Shown here one piece after another: positions 35,266-45,600 of a stretch of DNA of 64,000 nt. The DNA is from Clostridium punense (GTDB taxonomy: Bacteria > Bacillota > Clostridia > Clostridiales > Clostridiaceae): the NCBI RefSeq assembly GCF_017874425.1, contig NZ_JAGGLL010000012.1, positions 1 to 64,000 of the forward strand, in the 5' to 3' direction. The position numbers and the translations under genes are program-made. Below the pieces are notes generated by a model, which saw only the letters and a program-made list of their open reading frames with translations, was not told where the DNA came from and did no database searches. How positions within the stretch are numbered: position 1 is the first letter of the stretch; each line of letters begins with the position of its first letter.

Positions 35266-35271
35266 TATAAT
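35266..35271 (+). promoter_or_regulatory. Probable -10 element of the LysR-type gene
   Basis: TATAAT lies 60 nt upstream of the LysR start codon in the divergent intergenic region 35108-35331, which presumably also holds the LysR operator. No clear -35 match was identified. Confidence 0.45.
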
Positions 35272-35331
35272 TTGTATAACGAATATTATTGCTTATATTA
35301 ATCTATTGTATCGATAGTAGGAGAAATATAT

Positions 35332-36210
35332 ATGAATTACGATTTTTATAAAACTTTTGTAGTATTAGCTGAAACTAAAAATTTTTCTAAGACCGCTGAA
35401 AAACTAAACATCGTACAATCAACTGTTTCTAATAGAGTACAAGAATTAGAAAAGTATCTTGGAATTGATTTATGTTATAGAACTAATAAATCTGTGTTAC
35501 TAACACAGTCAGGTTTATGGTTCCTACCTTATGCAAAAAGAATAGTTGCAATGGAGGACGAGAGTATAAGGATGCTAACTAGCCTAAAATATAAGAATAC
35601 TGTCAGAATAGGAACGGTTCACTCCTTATACTCAAGCTATCTTAAAAAGATGGTAAAAAAGTTTATGAAACTCAGTCCAGACACATCTCTTGAAGTTAAA
35701 ATAAGTCATACCCCAAACTTGTTAGAAATGCTTTCTGATGGTCTTATTGATATTGGCCTTGTTTCTAATTTACCAAAATCAAATAAATTCACTTGTTCAC
35801 ATATGTTAAAAGATGAAATTATACTTACTACTAAAAATCATGAAAATTATTTTAGCTCTATATCTATGAGCGATGTAAAAAACATTCCTCTTCTTTATGC
35901 TGATTCAGGAGATAATTTCATTGAACATATTGAAAATTACCTTCAATGCAAACTTGAATTTAAATTTAGCATAGATCAAATATCTGAAATTGTAGAATAC
36001 TTAGAAGAAGGCTTTGGATACGCCTTTGTTCCAAAATCACTAGTTAATAATGCTATTAAAGAAGGCTACTTAAAGGAAGTTTCAGTTAAAGATGCGCCAC
36101 AATGTAATGCAAATGCATACGTTATTATAGAAAAAAATAATATTAAAAGAGAAATACTAAATTCATTTCTTCAATTGTTTTTAGATAATAATATAACTTC
36201 CTTAATATAA
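35332..36210 (+). CDS. LysR family transcriptional regulator
   Basis: A 292-residue LysR-type regulator: winged helix-turn-helix at residues 1-60 (FYKTFVVLAETKNFSKTAEKLNIVQSTVSNRVQELEKYLGI) and a periplasmic-binding-type effector domain from about 90 on (TVRIGTVHSLYSSYLKKMV). AGGAGA lies upstream of the ATG. It is divergent from the isochorismatase-family hydrolase gene, the usual arrangement of a LysR regulator and its target. The inducer cannot be inferred. Confidence 0.92.
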   Translation: MNYDFYKTFVVLAETKNFSKTAEKLNIVQSTVSNRVQELEKYLGIDLCYRTNKSVLLTQSGLWFLPYAKRIVAMEDESIRMLTSLKYKNTVRIGTVHSLYSSYLKKMVKKFMKLSPDTSLEVKISHTPNLLEMLSDGLIDIGLVSNLPKSNKFTCSHMLKDEIILTTKNHENYFSSISMSDVKNIPLLYADSGDNFIEHIENYLQCKLEFKFSIDQISEIVEYLEEGFGYAFVPKSLVNNAIKEGYLKEVSVKDAPQCNANAYVIIEKNNIKREILNSFLQLFLDNNITSLI

Positions 36211-36439
36211 TGCAACTGAAGTAAGTATCACGATTAATTTTTTGATAGATCTTAGAAAAAATCCATTCTATGTAATACTGGTTTTAAAAAACTTAGAATT
36301 TTTTATTATAATGAATCAAAACACTTTAACTTATAAACTGAACTTACCTTACTTACCTTAAATCTCTTTAAAGATAAATAAAGTTAATCATGAATAAATT
36401 AGACTTTGACTAAAGAAGCCTATATAAATACTTAAAATC

Positions 36440-36473
36440 AAAGCACTTGGTAATTAAACTTACTAAGTGCTTT
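36440..36473. terminator. Bidirectional terminator between convergent genes
   Basis: AAAGCACTT/AAGTGCTTT with an inner GTAA/TTAC pair lies between the convergent LysR gene and the 544-residue protein gene, in a 402-nt gap with no other features. Confidence 0.7.
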
Positions 36474-36612
36474 CAATAGCTTATAAACTGTTTATTTAAA
36501 TTCTATAATCATACTTCTGTGAAGAATTGTTTATTTACAAGATTCTACTCCTTTAAGCTCTTTATGTTGCTTAAGTACATAAACTATTATTTAACTAATC
36601 TAGAGTAATTTC

Positions 36613-38247
36613 TTAAAAAGCATTATCTTCCGCTTTAACTTTGTAATAATCAGCTTGTTTCTTTACTTGGTCCATGTTTCTACCAATATTAGGCAATATG
36701 TGATCAAAATAGTTAATAAGCTCATTATATAGAGTATCCCATAGTTTATTTTTAAAAGTTACTACCTTGCTATAAAGAAGCTGCTTTTTATCTTCTATAG
36801 TATTGCAATCCTTAAAATTCTCTTTTTCAAACAAAGTCTGAAATTCATCATCATTATAAATATATTCTTTAAAGAAATTTTTTTGTATATCATCTGTAAC
36901 ATCATAAAAGTTAATAAGTAAATTTAAAGATTGATCTTTTAAAATTTCTTCACTGTCATAAAACTTGTACAAATCTTCTAATCTACAGCATAATTTAATC
37001 TTTCTGTCTTCACTAAAGCAATTAACGTAGTTAATCCCATCTATAATTACTTTATGACAGTACATTTTCTCAAGAGTCTCCTTCTTGGTTGAAAGTTTTT
37101 TCATAATATAATCATAGTAGTTCTTTTTAAAGTCATTAAAAGTGCTGACTACAAAAGTGTACAATATGAAATGAAGTTTTTCACTAAATAGATCACAAAT
37201 ATTTTCAAAGTCTTCTATAGAATTAATAAAGTAAATAGGTTCCTCAAACTCTACATTAAATATTAAGTCTAGATTGTATTTTACTTCAGAAGTTAGAGTA
37301 TCAAACTTAGTTTTACAAAGTCCAAAAATCTTTGAAAGATAGGTATATTGACAAATGAAAAGCTCTCTACAAATATTATAAATCTCAAACTCTACCTCTT
37401 GCGGACTAAGGTTCTCACCATATAAAACCTGGTTTTTCTTGCTGTCCTCTTGATCAACTTTAAAGCTTAAGTAATTTTTTATTATATTTCTATAATTTTG
37501 AAGCCTGTCTTTCATTCCTATTAGTAGGTTCTGTCTAATTTTTTCTACAAAATAAGCTACTACAATAAAAGTTATATCATTTTTTAGCTCTTCCTTAAAA
37601 CTCTCTGTTGTAGAAATAAAAGTTTCTCTCATTTCTAATATCTTATCCACATAAATTTTTTCTTCTAGTGAGTCTCTTTCCTTTTCCATGTCCTTAAGAA
37701 ATTTTTTAACTGTCCATAAGAATACTTCATAATCTTGAACCCTATCTTCAACTAACAGCCTAACCTTTTCCTCTGCTAGGTCAATTCCCTTATATAATTC
37801 TTGAAGCTTATCACTAAAACATTCCTTAGTTAATACTTTTAAGTCCTCTTTAATCTGTTGAGAAACATCATCCTTTTTAACAAAAGTAGTTAGTTCAAGT
37901 ATGAACTCATGTTGATATAGGAATAAATTATCTTCAAGAACCCTCTTAATTTCACTCCCTATAGCAAATAAATCTTCTTTATCCAATCTAATGCTATAAT
38001 CGCTTTTCTCTTTATTTATTATCAAAAAGGAATGAAATAACTGAAGAATATTATATTTAAAATTATAAAAATCATAGGTTTTATGCTCTACTATATGTTG
38101 TATTTCTGTTAAAATATCTCCTTCACTTTCTTCTCTGCCAAAGTAGCCCTCAAATATTTCAACTAAATTCTCTAAAAGCTCCGTGGCATCCACATAGGAT
38201 TTTATATTATTATAAAGCGAAGTCTGTAATTTCTCTTCATTACACAT
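36613..38247 (-). CDS. Large all-alpha protein, unknown
   Basis: I do not recognise this 544-residue protein. It has no signal peptide, membrane span or nucleotide-binding motif. It is strongly predicted to be helical, with long charged amphipathic stretches such as VRLLVEDRVQDYEVFLWTVKKFLKDMEKERDSLEEKI (about residues 165-200) and repeated aromatic-rich segments (YDFYNFKYNILQLFHSFL). A few scattered cysteines (CRELFICQY, CCRLEDLYKF) do not form a zinc motif. The pattern suggests a scaffold or a partner in a larger complex. It is monocistronic, downstream of the addAB terminator. AGGAGTTG precedes the ATG. Confidence 0.75.
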   Translation of the reverse strand: MCNEEKLQTSLYNNIKSYVDATELLENLVEIFEGYFGREESEGDILTEIQHIVEHKTYDFYNFKYNILQLFHSFLIINKEKSDYSIRLDKEDLFAIGSEIKRVLEDNLFLYQHEFILELTTFVKKDDVSQQIKEDLKVLTKECFSDKLQELYKGIDLAEEKVRLLVEDRVQDYEVFLWTVKKFLKDMEKERDSLEEKIYVDKILEMRETFISTTESFKEELKNDITFIVVAYFVEKIRQNLLIGMKDRLQNYRNIIKNYLSFKVDQEDSKKNQVLYGENLSPQEVEFEIYNICRELFICQYTYLSKIFGLCKTKFDTLTSEVKYNLDLIFNVEFEEPIYFINSIEDFENICDLFSEKLHFILYTFVVSTFNDFKKNYYDYIMKKLSTKKETLEKMYCHKVIIDGINYVNCFSEDRKIKLCCRLEDLYKFYDSEEILKDQSLNLLINFYDVTDDIQKNFFKEYIYNDDEFQTLFEKENFKDCNTIEDKKQLLYSKVVTFKNKLWDTLYNELINYFDHILPNIGRNMDQVKKQADYYKVKAEDNAF

Positions 38248-38386
38248 AGAAATTCAACTCCTAATTTAGTTTCACTCTATTTATTTCTTTGATTAATTAT
38301 TCTACATTCTTTAGTAAATACCTTTTAAAATTAATGAAAATTCAAAATGAAACTTAAGATTTTTGGGAGGAATTTATTTCAAAATA

Positions 38387-38439
38387 AAAATAGGCTAGTC
38401 TAAAATAACTTATTTAAGTCACTTTAGAAAGCCTATTTT
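38387..38439. terminator. Terminator of addBA
   Basis: A long hairpin: outer arms AAAATAGGCT/AGCCTATTTT and inner arms TCTAAA/TTTAGA plus ACTTA/TAAGT. It ends eight bases before the addA stop codon and is flanked by A/T runs suited to either strand. Confidence 0.8.
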
Positions 38440-38446
38440 ACACCAT

Positions 38447-41400
38447 TTAAATTTTATCTATGTTAACTTCCTTATCTATAGAGAATAGATACAAGCACTT
38501 TTCTTTTACCTCTTTACCTATTAATTTCTCAATCGCTTCTCCATAATAGTTAAGCTGAGTCCTATATCTATCTACAACTACCTGTTCTTCTCCCTTAGGC
38601 ACATAGTCTGTCTTATAGTCTAGAATTATAGCCTTTCCTTCCTCTTCAAAGTAGCAGTCTATAATTCCCCTTAATACTATTTTTTCCTCATTATATATTT
38701 CACCTGATAGAGAATTATCTAAAAGGGTGCTGCTTACTTCCATACGGAAAGGAAGCTCTCTTTTTAAGGTTCCATTTTTATAGGCTTGTAACATTCTAAC
38801 GCCTAGACCACTTTGGAAGAAATTATAAATTTTTTCCCCTTTAATTACTTTTGTTTCTTCTGGAGTTAAAATCTCTCTAAACTGCATTTGCTTTATTTGC
38901 TCTTTAATTTCCTCTAAGGTATTCACCTTTTCTAAATCTAATCTTTGCATCACTCCATGAAGAGCTGTTCCCACTTCAGCAGGGGTAAGTCCCTTCTTCT
39001 CTTGTAGAAATAGTGGAGCCTTCATAAGCGGCTTATTGTACTCCCTATGGTAATCATCCTGTAGCCTTTCTTCATCTTCAGTGAAGTTTTCCACAATATC
39101 CATGGATTTTAGCTTTGAAACTGTGATTACTGTTGGTAACTTTGTTGCTTCTTCATACTTATATTTGTAGTTTAAGTTCCTTTCAATAATTTCTCTATAT
39201 TCTTCGTTAATTGGAGCTTCTTCTAGTTCCTTCAGTTTTTCTTCTATTGAGATAGTGGTCTCCTCTTCTTCAACAACCTTAGTAAAATCAGCTTTATTAT
39301 GAAAAACTACTATCCATTTTGATTTATGGTGATTTATATCTTCTATATTTATATCATCTTCAAACTTTCTTAAAGACTCACCATCTATATGCTTCATAAT
39401 AGCCGGTGCTACCCAATCCATATAGTTTTTTTGTCTTGAAGTATAGTTTTCTGATATTATATCTTCTTCATCCCTTGCCGCCTCTGCCCAGTCTTCTATT
39501 TTTTTATGGAGCTTTTTATGGGAAGAAACCAATATTAGTTTTTCCTTAGCTCTGGTCAGTGCAACATAAAGTAGTCTCATTTCCTCTGATTTGTTTTCAC
39601 CTTCTATTTTCTTAGATATATAATCCCTTTGAGCAGTGCTTAAGGTTACTCTCTTTTCTAAATCAACATACATAGGCCCATAGCCTAACTCATTATGGAA
39701 TAGAATCCTGCTCTTTAAGTCACTTTGATTAAACTGCTTACTCATACCACATAGGAATACCACGGGAAATTCTAGTCCTTTACTTTTATGAATGCTCATA
39801 ACCCTTACCACATCTTCATTTTCCCCAATAATTTTTGCGGCACCTAAATCCTCACTATTCTTTTGAAGATTATTTATAAAGTTTATAAAATTATAAAGTC
39901 CCTTATAGCTAGTTCTTTCAAATTCCTTAGCCCTTTGAAAAAGAATTCTTAAGTTTGCTTGCCTTTGAATTCCTGCTGGCATAGCTCCCACATATCCATA
40001 ATACCCCGTTTCCATACAAAGCTCCCAAATTAAATTGTTTATAGGAGTATACCTCGCCCTATTTCTCCACATCTGAAGTATTCTTAAAAATTCTTTAATT
40101 TTCCTAGTAAGAGGCTCTTCACTGTCTTCTGTTTCATTGTTTTCATTAAGAATGTCTAAATAATTATCTTCTTTAGCGAAGCTCATATTCTCAGATTCAT
40201 TGCTTACATTAGAATCTTCGCTAGCATTTCTGCTAAATTGTAAGTTATAGTCTTCTATGACATCTAATCCAAGCTCTTCTTGTAAATTCACATCTTTTAT
40301 TAAGCTATGTTCTCTCACATACTTCCTCATAGCATCATAAAAGTTAAGCTTCTTATCAATTAGTCTTATATCGGCTAGTTCCCCTGAGGTAAAGCCCCCA
40401 ATAGGTGAGCGAAGTACTGCCACAAGAGGAATATCTTGAAGTGGATTATCTATAATTTGAAGTAGACTTATAATTGTTTTCACTTCTATGGTATCAAAAT
40501 ACCCTGTGCCACCCTCAGCATATAGGGGAAGATTCAAATTTTTAAATTCCTCTACATAAATTGGAGCAAACTTATTTGCTGAACGAAGAAGTATTACAAT
40601 ATCTTTAAATTGCACCTGCCTATAGCCCTTTAGGTTTTTATCATAAACCTTAAAGGTATCCTTGCCTCTATACTCCATAAGTTCTTGGATTCTTTTAGCC
40701 ACTACCCTTGCTTCAATTTGAATTGCATCTAACTCTTCTTCCTCTAACTCTCCTTCCATTTCCTCCTCTAGATTTTCCTGTTCTTTGGATGAACTAGTAG
40801 TTTCTATTAAACTGATTTTTTCTAGAATTTTTTGTTCTCCTTTAAATTCACCATCACAGCTTACTTCATCTTCTCGCAATGTGATTTCTTCTTTGGACAA
40901 TTCTACCTCATTATCAAGGGAAATTATGTGAAGCTCTACAGCTCCTCCCGCAACACCTTCCTCATCTAAAGGCTGAAACTCTGCTCCAAGCTTTAACTCC
41001 TCCTCTTCAGTATAATGAAGTTCCCCAACCTTTTCACTCATAGTAGAGTTAAAGATATAGTTAATGCCGTTAATAACTTCTTCTCTGCTCCTAAAGTTTT
41101 TGTGAAGGGTAATTAATCTATTATCTCCTCCCTCTTCTCTAGCGTAGCTATCCTTTTTTTCTTTAAATAATTCTGGTTTTGCCATTCTAAATCTATAAAT
41201 ACTTTGCTTTAAATCTCCTACCATAAACCTATTTCTAAACCCTGATTCTTTTCTTGAAATAAGATTTACTATTTCCTCCTGCACATCGTTAGAATCTTGA
41301 TATTCGTCTACCAGTATTTCTTCAAACTTATTTCTTAAATCTAAAGCTACTTGAGAAGGTACTTCCCTGCCTTCTTCGTCAATAGTCTTTAGAATTTCAA

Positions 41401-42604
41401 GGGCAAAATGCTCCTGATCATTAAAGTCAATTATTCCTCTTTCTCTTTTCTTTTTAGAAAATTTCTCTCTAAACTCAATAACTAAAGTTGAAAGTTCCAT
41501 CATGAGAGGATAAAGTTCCTTAAGTCTTTCAGCATTTTCTGGAGAAGTAAAGGAGAGAATTTTTTCACTGACTCCCTTATAAATATCCTTAGCTTTGTTC
41601 CTTAAGGTTTTAACTTCTTCTTGAAGGATTTTTTCCTCTTCATCTTTTAATCTAACTGTAACTAGTTTTCCAAAGGAAGTATCCTTTATGAAAGAGTTTA
41701 ATTCTTCAAAGGATGTTTCCACCATTCCCTTTGCACCCTGAGTTATATCTAAGTCACTTTGAAGGTTTTCCCTATATTTTTCTAAAAAATCATTTTCATC
41801 AATGAGCCTTAAGCCTCGCTTTAAAAATTTTTCTCCTAGGGTTAACTCCTCTATAACTTCTTTTACAAATTCTTCTTTAAAGGAGAACTCTTTAAAACCC
41901 TCAGTTACATTAAAATCCTCAGCTTTTTCTAGAAGCCACTTCTTAGGATTTGGTGTGCTCATAGAAAAATTATATAACCTTTGAATTAAGTCATATAATG
42001 CTCTATCACTTTTATTGTTACAATAACTTTCCACAAGTTTATGAAAGCTTTCATTTTCTTCATTGTATTTTTCTTCAAAAACCTCATCTAAGGATTCTCC
42101 ACGTAATAGAGCAATTTCCGTACTATCTCCCACTCTAAAGCTAGGATCTAAATCTATTTGATGAAAGTTATTTCTTATTAGGTTTAAACAAAAGGAGTGA
42201 AGTGTCGAGATATTAGCTTTATTCAAGAGAGTAAGCTGCTTTTGAAGATTACTGTTATTAGGATTTTTCTCAAGCTCCTTTGATATAGCTTCTCCTATTC
42301 TCTCCCTCATTTCTGCAGCTGCTGCATTAGTGAAGGTTACAATAAGCATTCTATCTATATCCACAGGATTATCTTTATTTGTAATTATCTTTATAATTCT
42401 CTCAACTAATACTGCAGTTTTTCCTGAGCCCGCTGCTGCAGAAACTAAAATATCCGCATGCCTAGTGTTAATTGCCTTCAATTGATCTTCTGTCCACTTG
42501 ACTTCCGATGCTTTCTTTTCACTATGAGAAGCTTCCTTACTAGTTTCGTCACCAGTTAGACTAGCTCTATCTAATCCCGTATTATCATCTTCTCTATTTT
42601 CCAT
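38447..42604 (-). CDS. addA: ATP-dependent helicase/nuclease subunit AddA
   Basis: AddA is the UvrD-type helicase plus nuclease subunit of the AddAB complex that processes DNA double-strand ends for recombination. Motifs: WTEDQLKAI (Q motif), Walker A VSAAAGSGKTAVLVERI, EILVDEYQDSNDVQ, VGDLKQSIYRFRMA, IHKSKGLEFPVVFLCG, LLYVALTRAKEKL, and a C-terminal RecB-type nuclease core GIIDCYFEEEGKAIILDYKTDYV. At about 1385 residues it is longer than typical (about 1,240), mainly through two acidic low-complexity inserts (about residues 570-640 and 800-860). The ATG at 42604 follows AAGGAGATGAG and overlaps addB by 11 nt. Confidence 0.96.
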   Translation of the reverse strand: MENREDDNTGLDRASLTGDETSKEASHSEKKASEVKWTEDQLKAINTRHADILVSAAAGSGKTAVLVERIIKIITNKDNPVDIDRMLIVTFTNAAAAEMRERIGEAISKELEKNPNNSNLQKQLTLLNKANISTLHSFCLNLIRNNFHQIDLDPSFRVGDSTEIALLRGESLDEVFEEKYNEENESFHKLVESYCNNKSDRALYDLIQRLYNFSMSTPNPKKWLLEKAEDFNVTEGFKEFSFKEEFVKEVIEELTLGEKFLKRGLRLIDENDFLEKYRENLQSDLDITQGAKGMVETSFEELNSFIKDTSFGKLVTVRLKDEEEKILQEEVKTLRNKAKDIYKGVSEKILSFTSPENAERLKELYPLMMELSTLVIEFREKFSKKKRERGIIDFNDQEHFALEILKTIDEEGREVPSQVALDLRNKFEEILVDEYQDSNDVQEEIVNLISRKESGFRNRFMVGDLKQSIYRFRMAKPELFKEKKDSYAREEGGDNRLITLHKNFRSREEVINGINYIFNSTMSEKVGELHYTEEEELKLGAEFQPLDEEGVAGGAVELHIISLDNEVELSKEEITLREDEVSCDGEFKGEQKILEKISLIETTSSSKEQENLEEEMEGELEEEELDAIQIEARVVAKRIQELMEYRGKDTFKVYDKNLKGYRQVQFKDIVILLRSANKFAPIYVEEFKNLNLPLYAEGGTGYFDTIEVKTIISLLQIIDNPLQDIPLVAVLRSPIGGFTSGELADIRLIDKKLNFYDAMRKYVREHSLIKDVNLQEELGLDVIEDYNLQFSRNASEDSNVSNESENMSFAKEDNYLDILNENNETEDSEEPLTRKIKEFLRILQMWRNRARYTPINNLIWELCMETGYYGYVGAMPAGIQRQANLRILFQRAKEFERTSYKGLYNFINFINNLQKNSEDLGAAKIIGENEDVVRVMSIHKSKGLEFPVVFLCGMSKQFNQSDLKSRILFHNELGYGPMYVDLEKRVTLSTAQRDYISKKIEGENKSEEMRLLYVALTRAKEKLILVSSHKKLHKKIEDWAEAARDEEDIISENYTSRQKNYMDWVAPAIMKHIDGESLRKFEDDINIEDINHHKSKWIVVFHNKADFTKVVEEEETTISIEEKLKELEEAPINEEYREIIERNLNYKYKYEEATKLPTVITVSKLKSMDIVENFTEDEERLQDDYHREYNKPLMKAPLFLQEKKGLTPAEVGTALHGVMQRLDLEKVNTLEEIKEQIKQMQFREILTPEETKVIKGEKIYNFFQSGLGVRMLQAYKNGTLKRELPFRMEVSSTLLDNSLSGEIYNEEKIVLRGIIDCYFEEEGKAIILDYKTDYVPKGEEQVVVDRYRTQLNYYGEAIEKLIGKEVKEKCLYLFSIDKEVNIDKI

Positions 42605-45600
42605 CTCTCTCATCTCCTTTCGCATTAGCTTCTTCTTCAATAATTTTGATTATATCCTTTTGAGGTAAAAGCTTAGGTGTATTGTATTTATTTAAACCTA
42701 AGGTGCTATCAAATTGACATATAGATAAAAAGTCACAATACTCACATTGAATAATAGTAGATTTCTTACAAGGCTCAATACTGATATTTCCGCTAAGCAT
42801 TTCCTCACAAATTTTAATCACATTTTCCTTCATATGGTTTTTTAACACCTTAAAACCTTCGTAGGTTACAGCAGTGGTACCCCTATCTGAAAACTCCGGC
42901 TCCTCTTCACCTTTCTTAGGCTTTTTAAGACTTACTGGAATTACTGAAGAGGTTCCTCCTTCTTCAAGAGTTATATCCATTTCCCTTACTATATCTAAAT
43001 CCTTTATTACAAGCCCATGCATTTTAAGGCTTTTTAACATTTCTTCCTTAAGCTCCTCATCGGTTAACTGCTTTTTAGCTTGAATTAAAGGATCATCAAT
43101 AGAAAGGTACAGCATAGCTGCTGGATTTGTACTTTCCTTCTTAAAGGTTTTCTCTAAGGTTAAAATAGCATCTAAATAAGTTAACAGCTGAATTTGAAGT
43201 CCATTATAAACCTCATGTAAATTTAGCTCTGTTTTACCAGATTTGTAGTCCACTACCCTATAATAGGTCTCCCCATTTATTTCAGCTTTGTCTACTCTAT
43301 CTATTTTTCCCTCCAAGGTAAGTCTTTCCCCACTAGATAAAGTAATCTCAATTGGAGGATAATCATCTTCTGGTCTAGAGCCAAAGGAAATTTCATAACC
43401 AAGAGGCTTAAAGTTTCCTCTTTCCATCTGCTCATCAATAATTAATACCATTCTGTGAAGAACTCTTTTTAGCCTTTTAATTACATATTCATGCCTTTTA
43501 GAACTACTTAAAATGGAGTTTTCATCAATGGAAATTAAGTATTCAACAACTTCTTCAATGGAAGCTTCAACAAACTTCTCTTCTAACTTACCCCAAGTTT
43601 TACCTTGTTTCTCCACTATTTCTGAGAACTTTTCTAATCCCTTGTGAAGAAAGTTACCTAAATCTGGAGGAGCAAAGGTGTAGACTTTCCTTTCTTTTGC
43701 TCTAAGTCCATATTGAACAAAGTAAGCAAACGGACAGTGAGCATATCTTTCTATTTTAGATACACTAAAGTTGTTTCCATAAAGCTTTCTTATTTTTTCA
43801 GCTTTAATTTCTTCTACAGCATTAGTATAAGAAAAACCTGAAAGTACTTTGTTAGTTACTTCCTTGTAATCCTCATGTTCCTTAAAATATCTATAAGCCT
43901 CTTTCCAAATTGGATGAATTTTATCTTCTTCTATATAATCCCTAATTTTACTTATCAAGTGATTAAAAGCAGGAGTTTTAGCCACTATTTCCTCATAGGT
44001 TTCTTCTTTAGCAACTTCTACTCCAATGCTACTATGCTCTGTAATTTTTCTAAACAAGGTTTTTAATCTTGGAATTATTATAGAATAACGCTTTGCCCTT
44101 CCTTCTGCATCTGCAATTGGGTATGATATACAAAGATACTTCCTTGGCAAAGTAAGAGTATTATAAATTAAAAACTGCTCTGCAAAGGCTTGTTGAAGGC
44201 TATTATCTGCTACACTAACTCCATTGCTTTGAAATAATCTTCTATCGGAATCATTAAATAAACCTTCATCATTACTGCTTCTTGGAAAGACTCCATCATT
44301 TACTCCAATTACATAAAGTGCCTTAATTTCATGGGTTCTAATTCGTTCTGCACTACCTACAATAACTGAATCTAAGGAGGGGGGAATTAATCCCATTTGA
44401 TTTTGCATAATACCCATGGTAAAAATACTATTAAATTCATCAAGAGTTACTTCTTCATTTCCTAATACTTCTACTAGTTGATCCATGATTTCTATAATCA
44501 AATTCCAAATACTGCTGTATTCCTCAACTAAAAGCAAGTTATCCTCTGCTTTAAAAACTTCTATATACTGCTCTACCTTTTCATATACATTACCTGCTTT
44601 TAAAAAATTAAAAAGGCTAGTAGTAATTCCTTTAACAGTTTTTTCTCCCTTTAAAGTCTTCTGTAGAGAAACTATAGAACCTACAGCTTTATCCCTCAGT
44701 GCAATAATATTAGGATACTTTTCACTTTCCCTCCAAAACTTATCCTCTGTCCAACGTTTTTTGCTCTTTATTCCATATTCCAGTACGTAGTTTTCAAGCA
44801 AATCTACTTCTTCTCTAGATAAACTATTAAAACCAGCCTTAATATACCTTAAAACTGCCACATCGCTCCAATTTCTGATAAACACTTCAAGAATTGAGGT
44901 TATATATATTATCAAAGGATTTCCTGATACATCTTTTTTATTGTCAATGAAATGAGGAATTTCATATTCATTAAAGATTACCTTTGTAATTTCCTCATAG
45001 GCTTCTAAGTCTCTAGTTACTACTGCAATATCGTTAAACCTTAAACTCTTTTCTCTAACTAATCTTAAAATATCCTTTGCTATATATTCCATTTCCACAT
45101 AGGAGTTTTGAGCTTTAAAAATCTTTATATCTTCTGTTTTCTCTTCAAAAGGTTTGACCCCAATATTAAAGTAATTTTTTTCAAGAAAAGCTAATTCTTT
45201 AGAGTTTTCAAATCTATGATTAATCTTTAAATATAGTGGGTTTTTAGGGTAAAATCCATAATCCTGTGCAGTCTTTATTAAGGTACTTTCTGTAATGAAA
45301 ACAGGATAAAAAGGATTGCTTTCGTCCTCCTTATTTCTTACCTCATCACCACTATAAGGTAGTGTAATATTTACATTTTTCCCAAGCTTAAAAAGCTTTC
45401 CAATAACATTGTACTGTTGAGGTGTAAATCCACTAAATTCATCAATCCAAAATTCTGCTCCCTTTAAAAACTTACTCTCTTCTAATTTTTCATATAAAAG
45501 AGTAAGATCATCCTCTGGGTCAAAATATCCCCTATTAACCTTATTTTGAAAACTATTGTAAATTAAACTTATATCTGAAAGCTTATGAAATAATAGTGGA

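Noticed and set aside
44485-44790. A 101-residue plus-strand frame inside addB
   Set aside because: It is a shadow of the addB coding sequence with no start signal.
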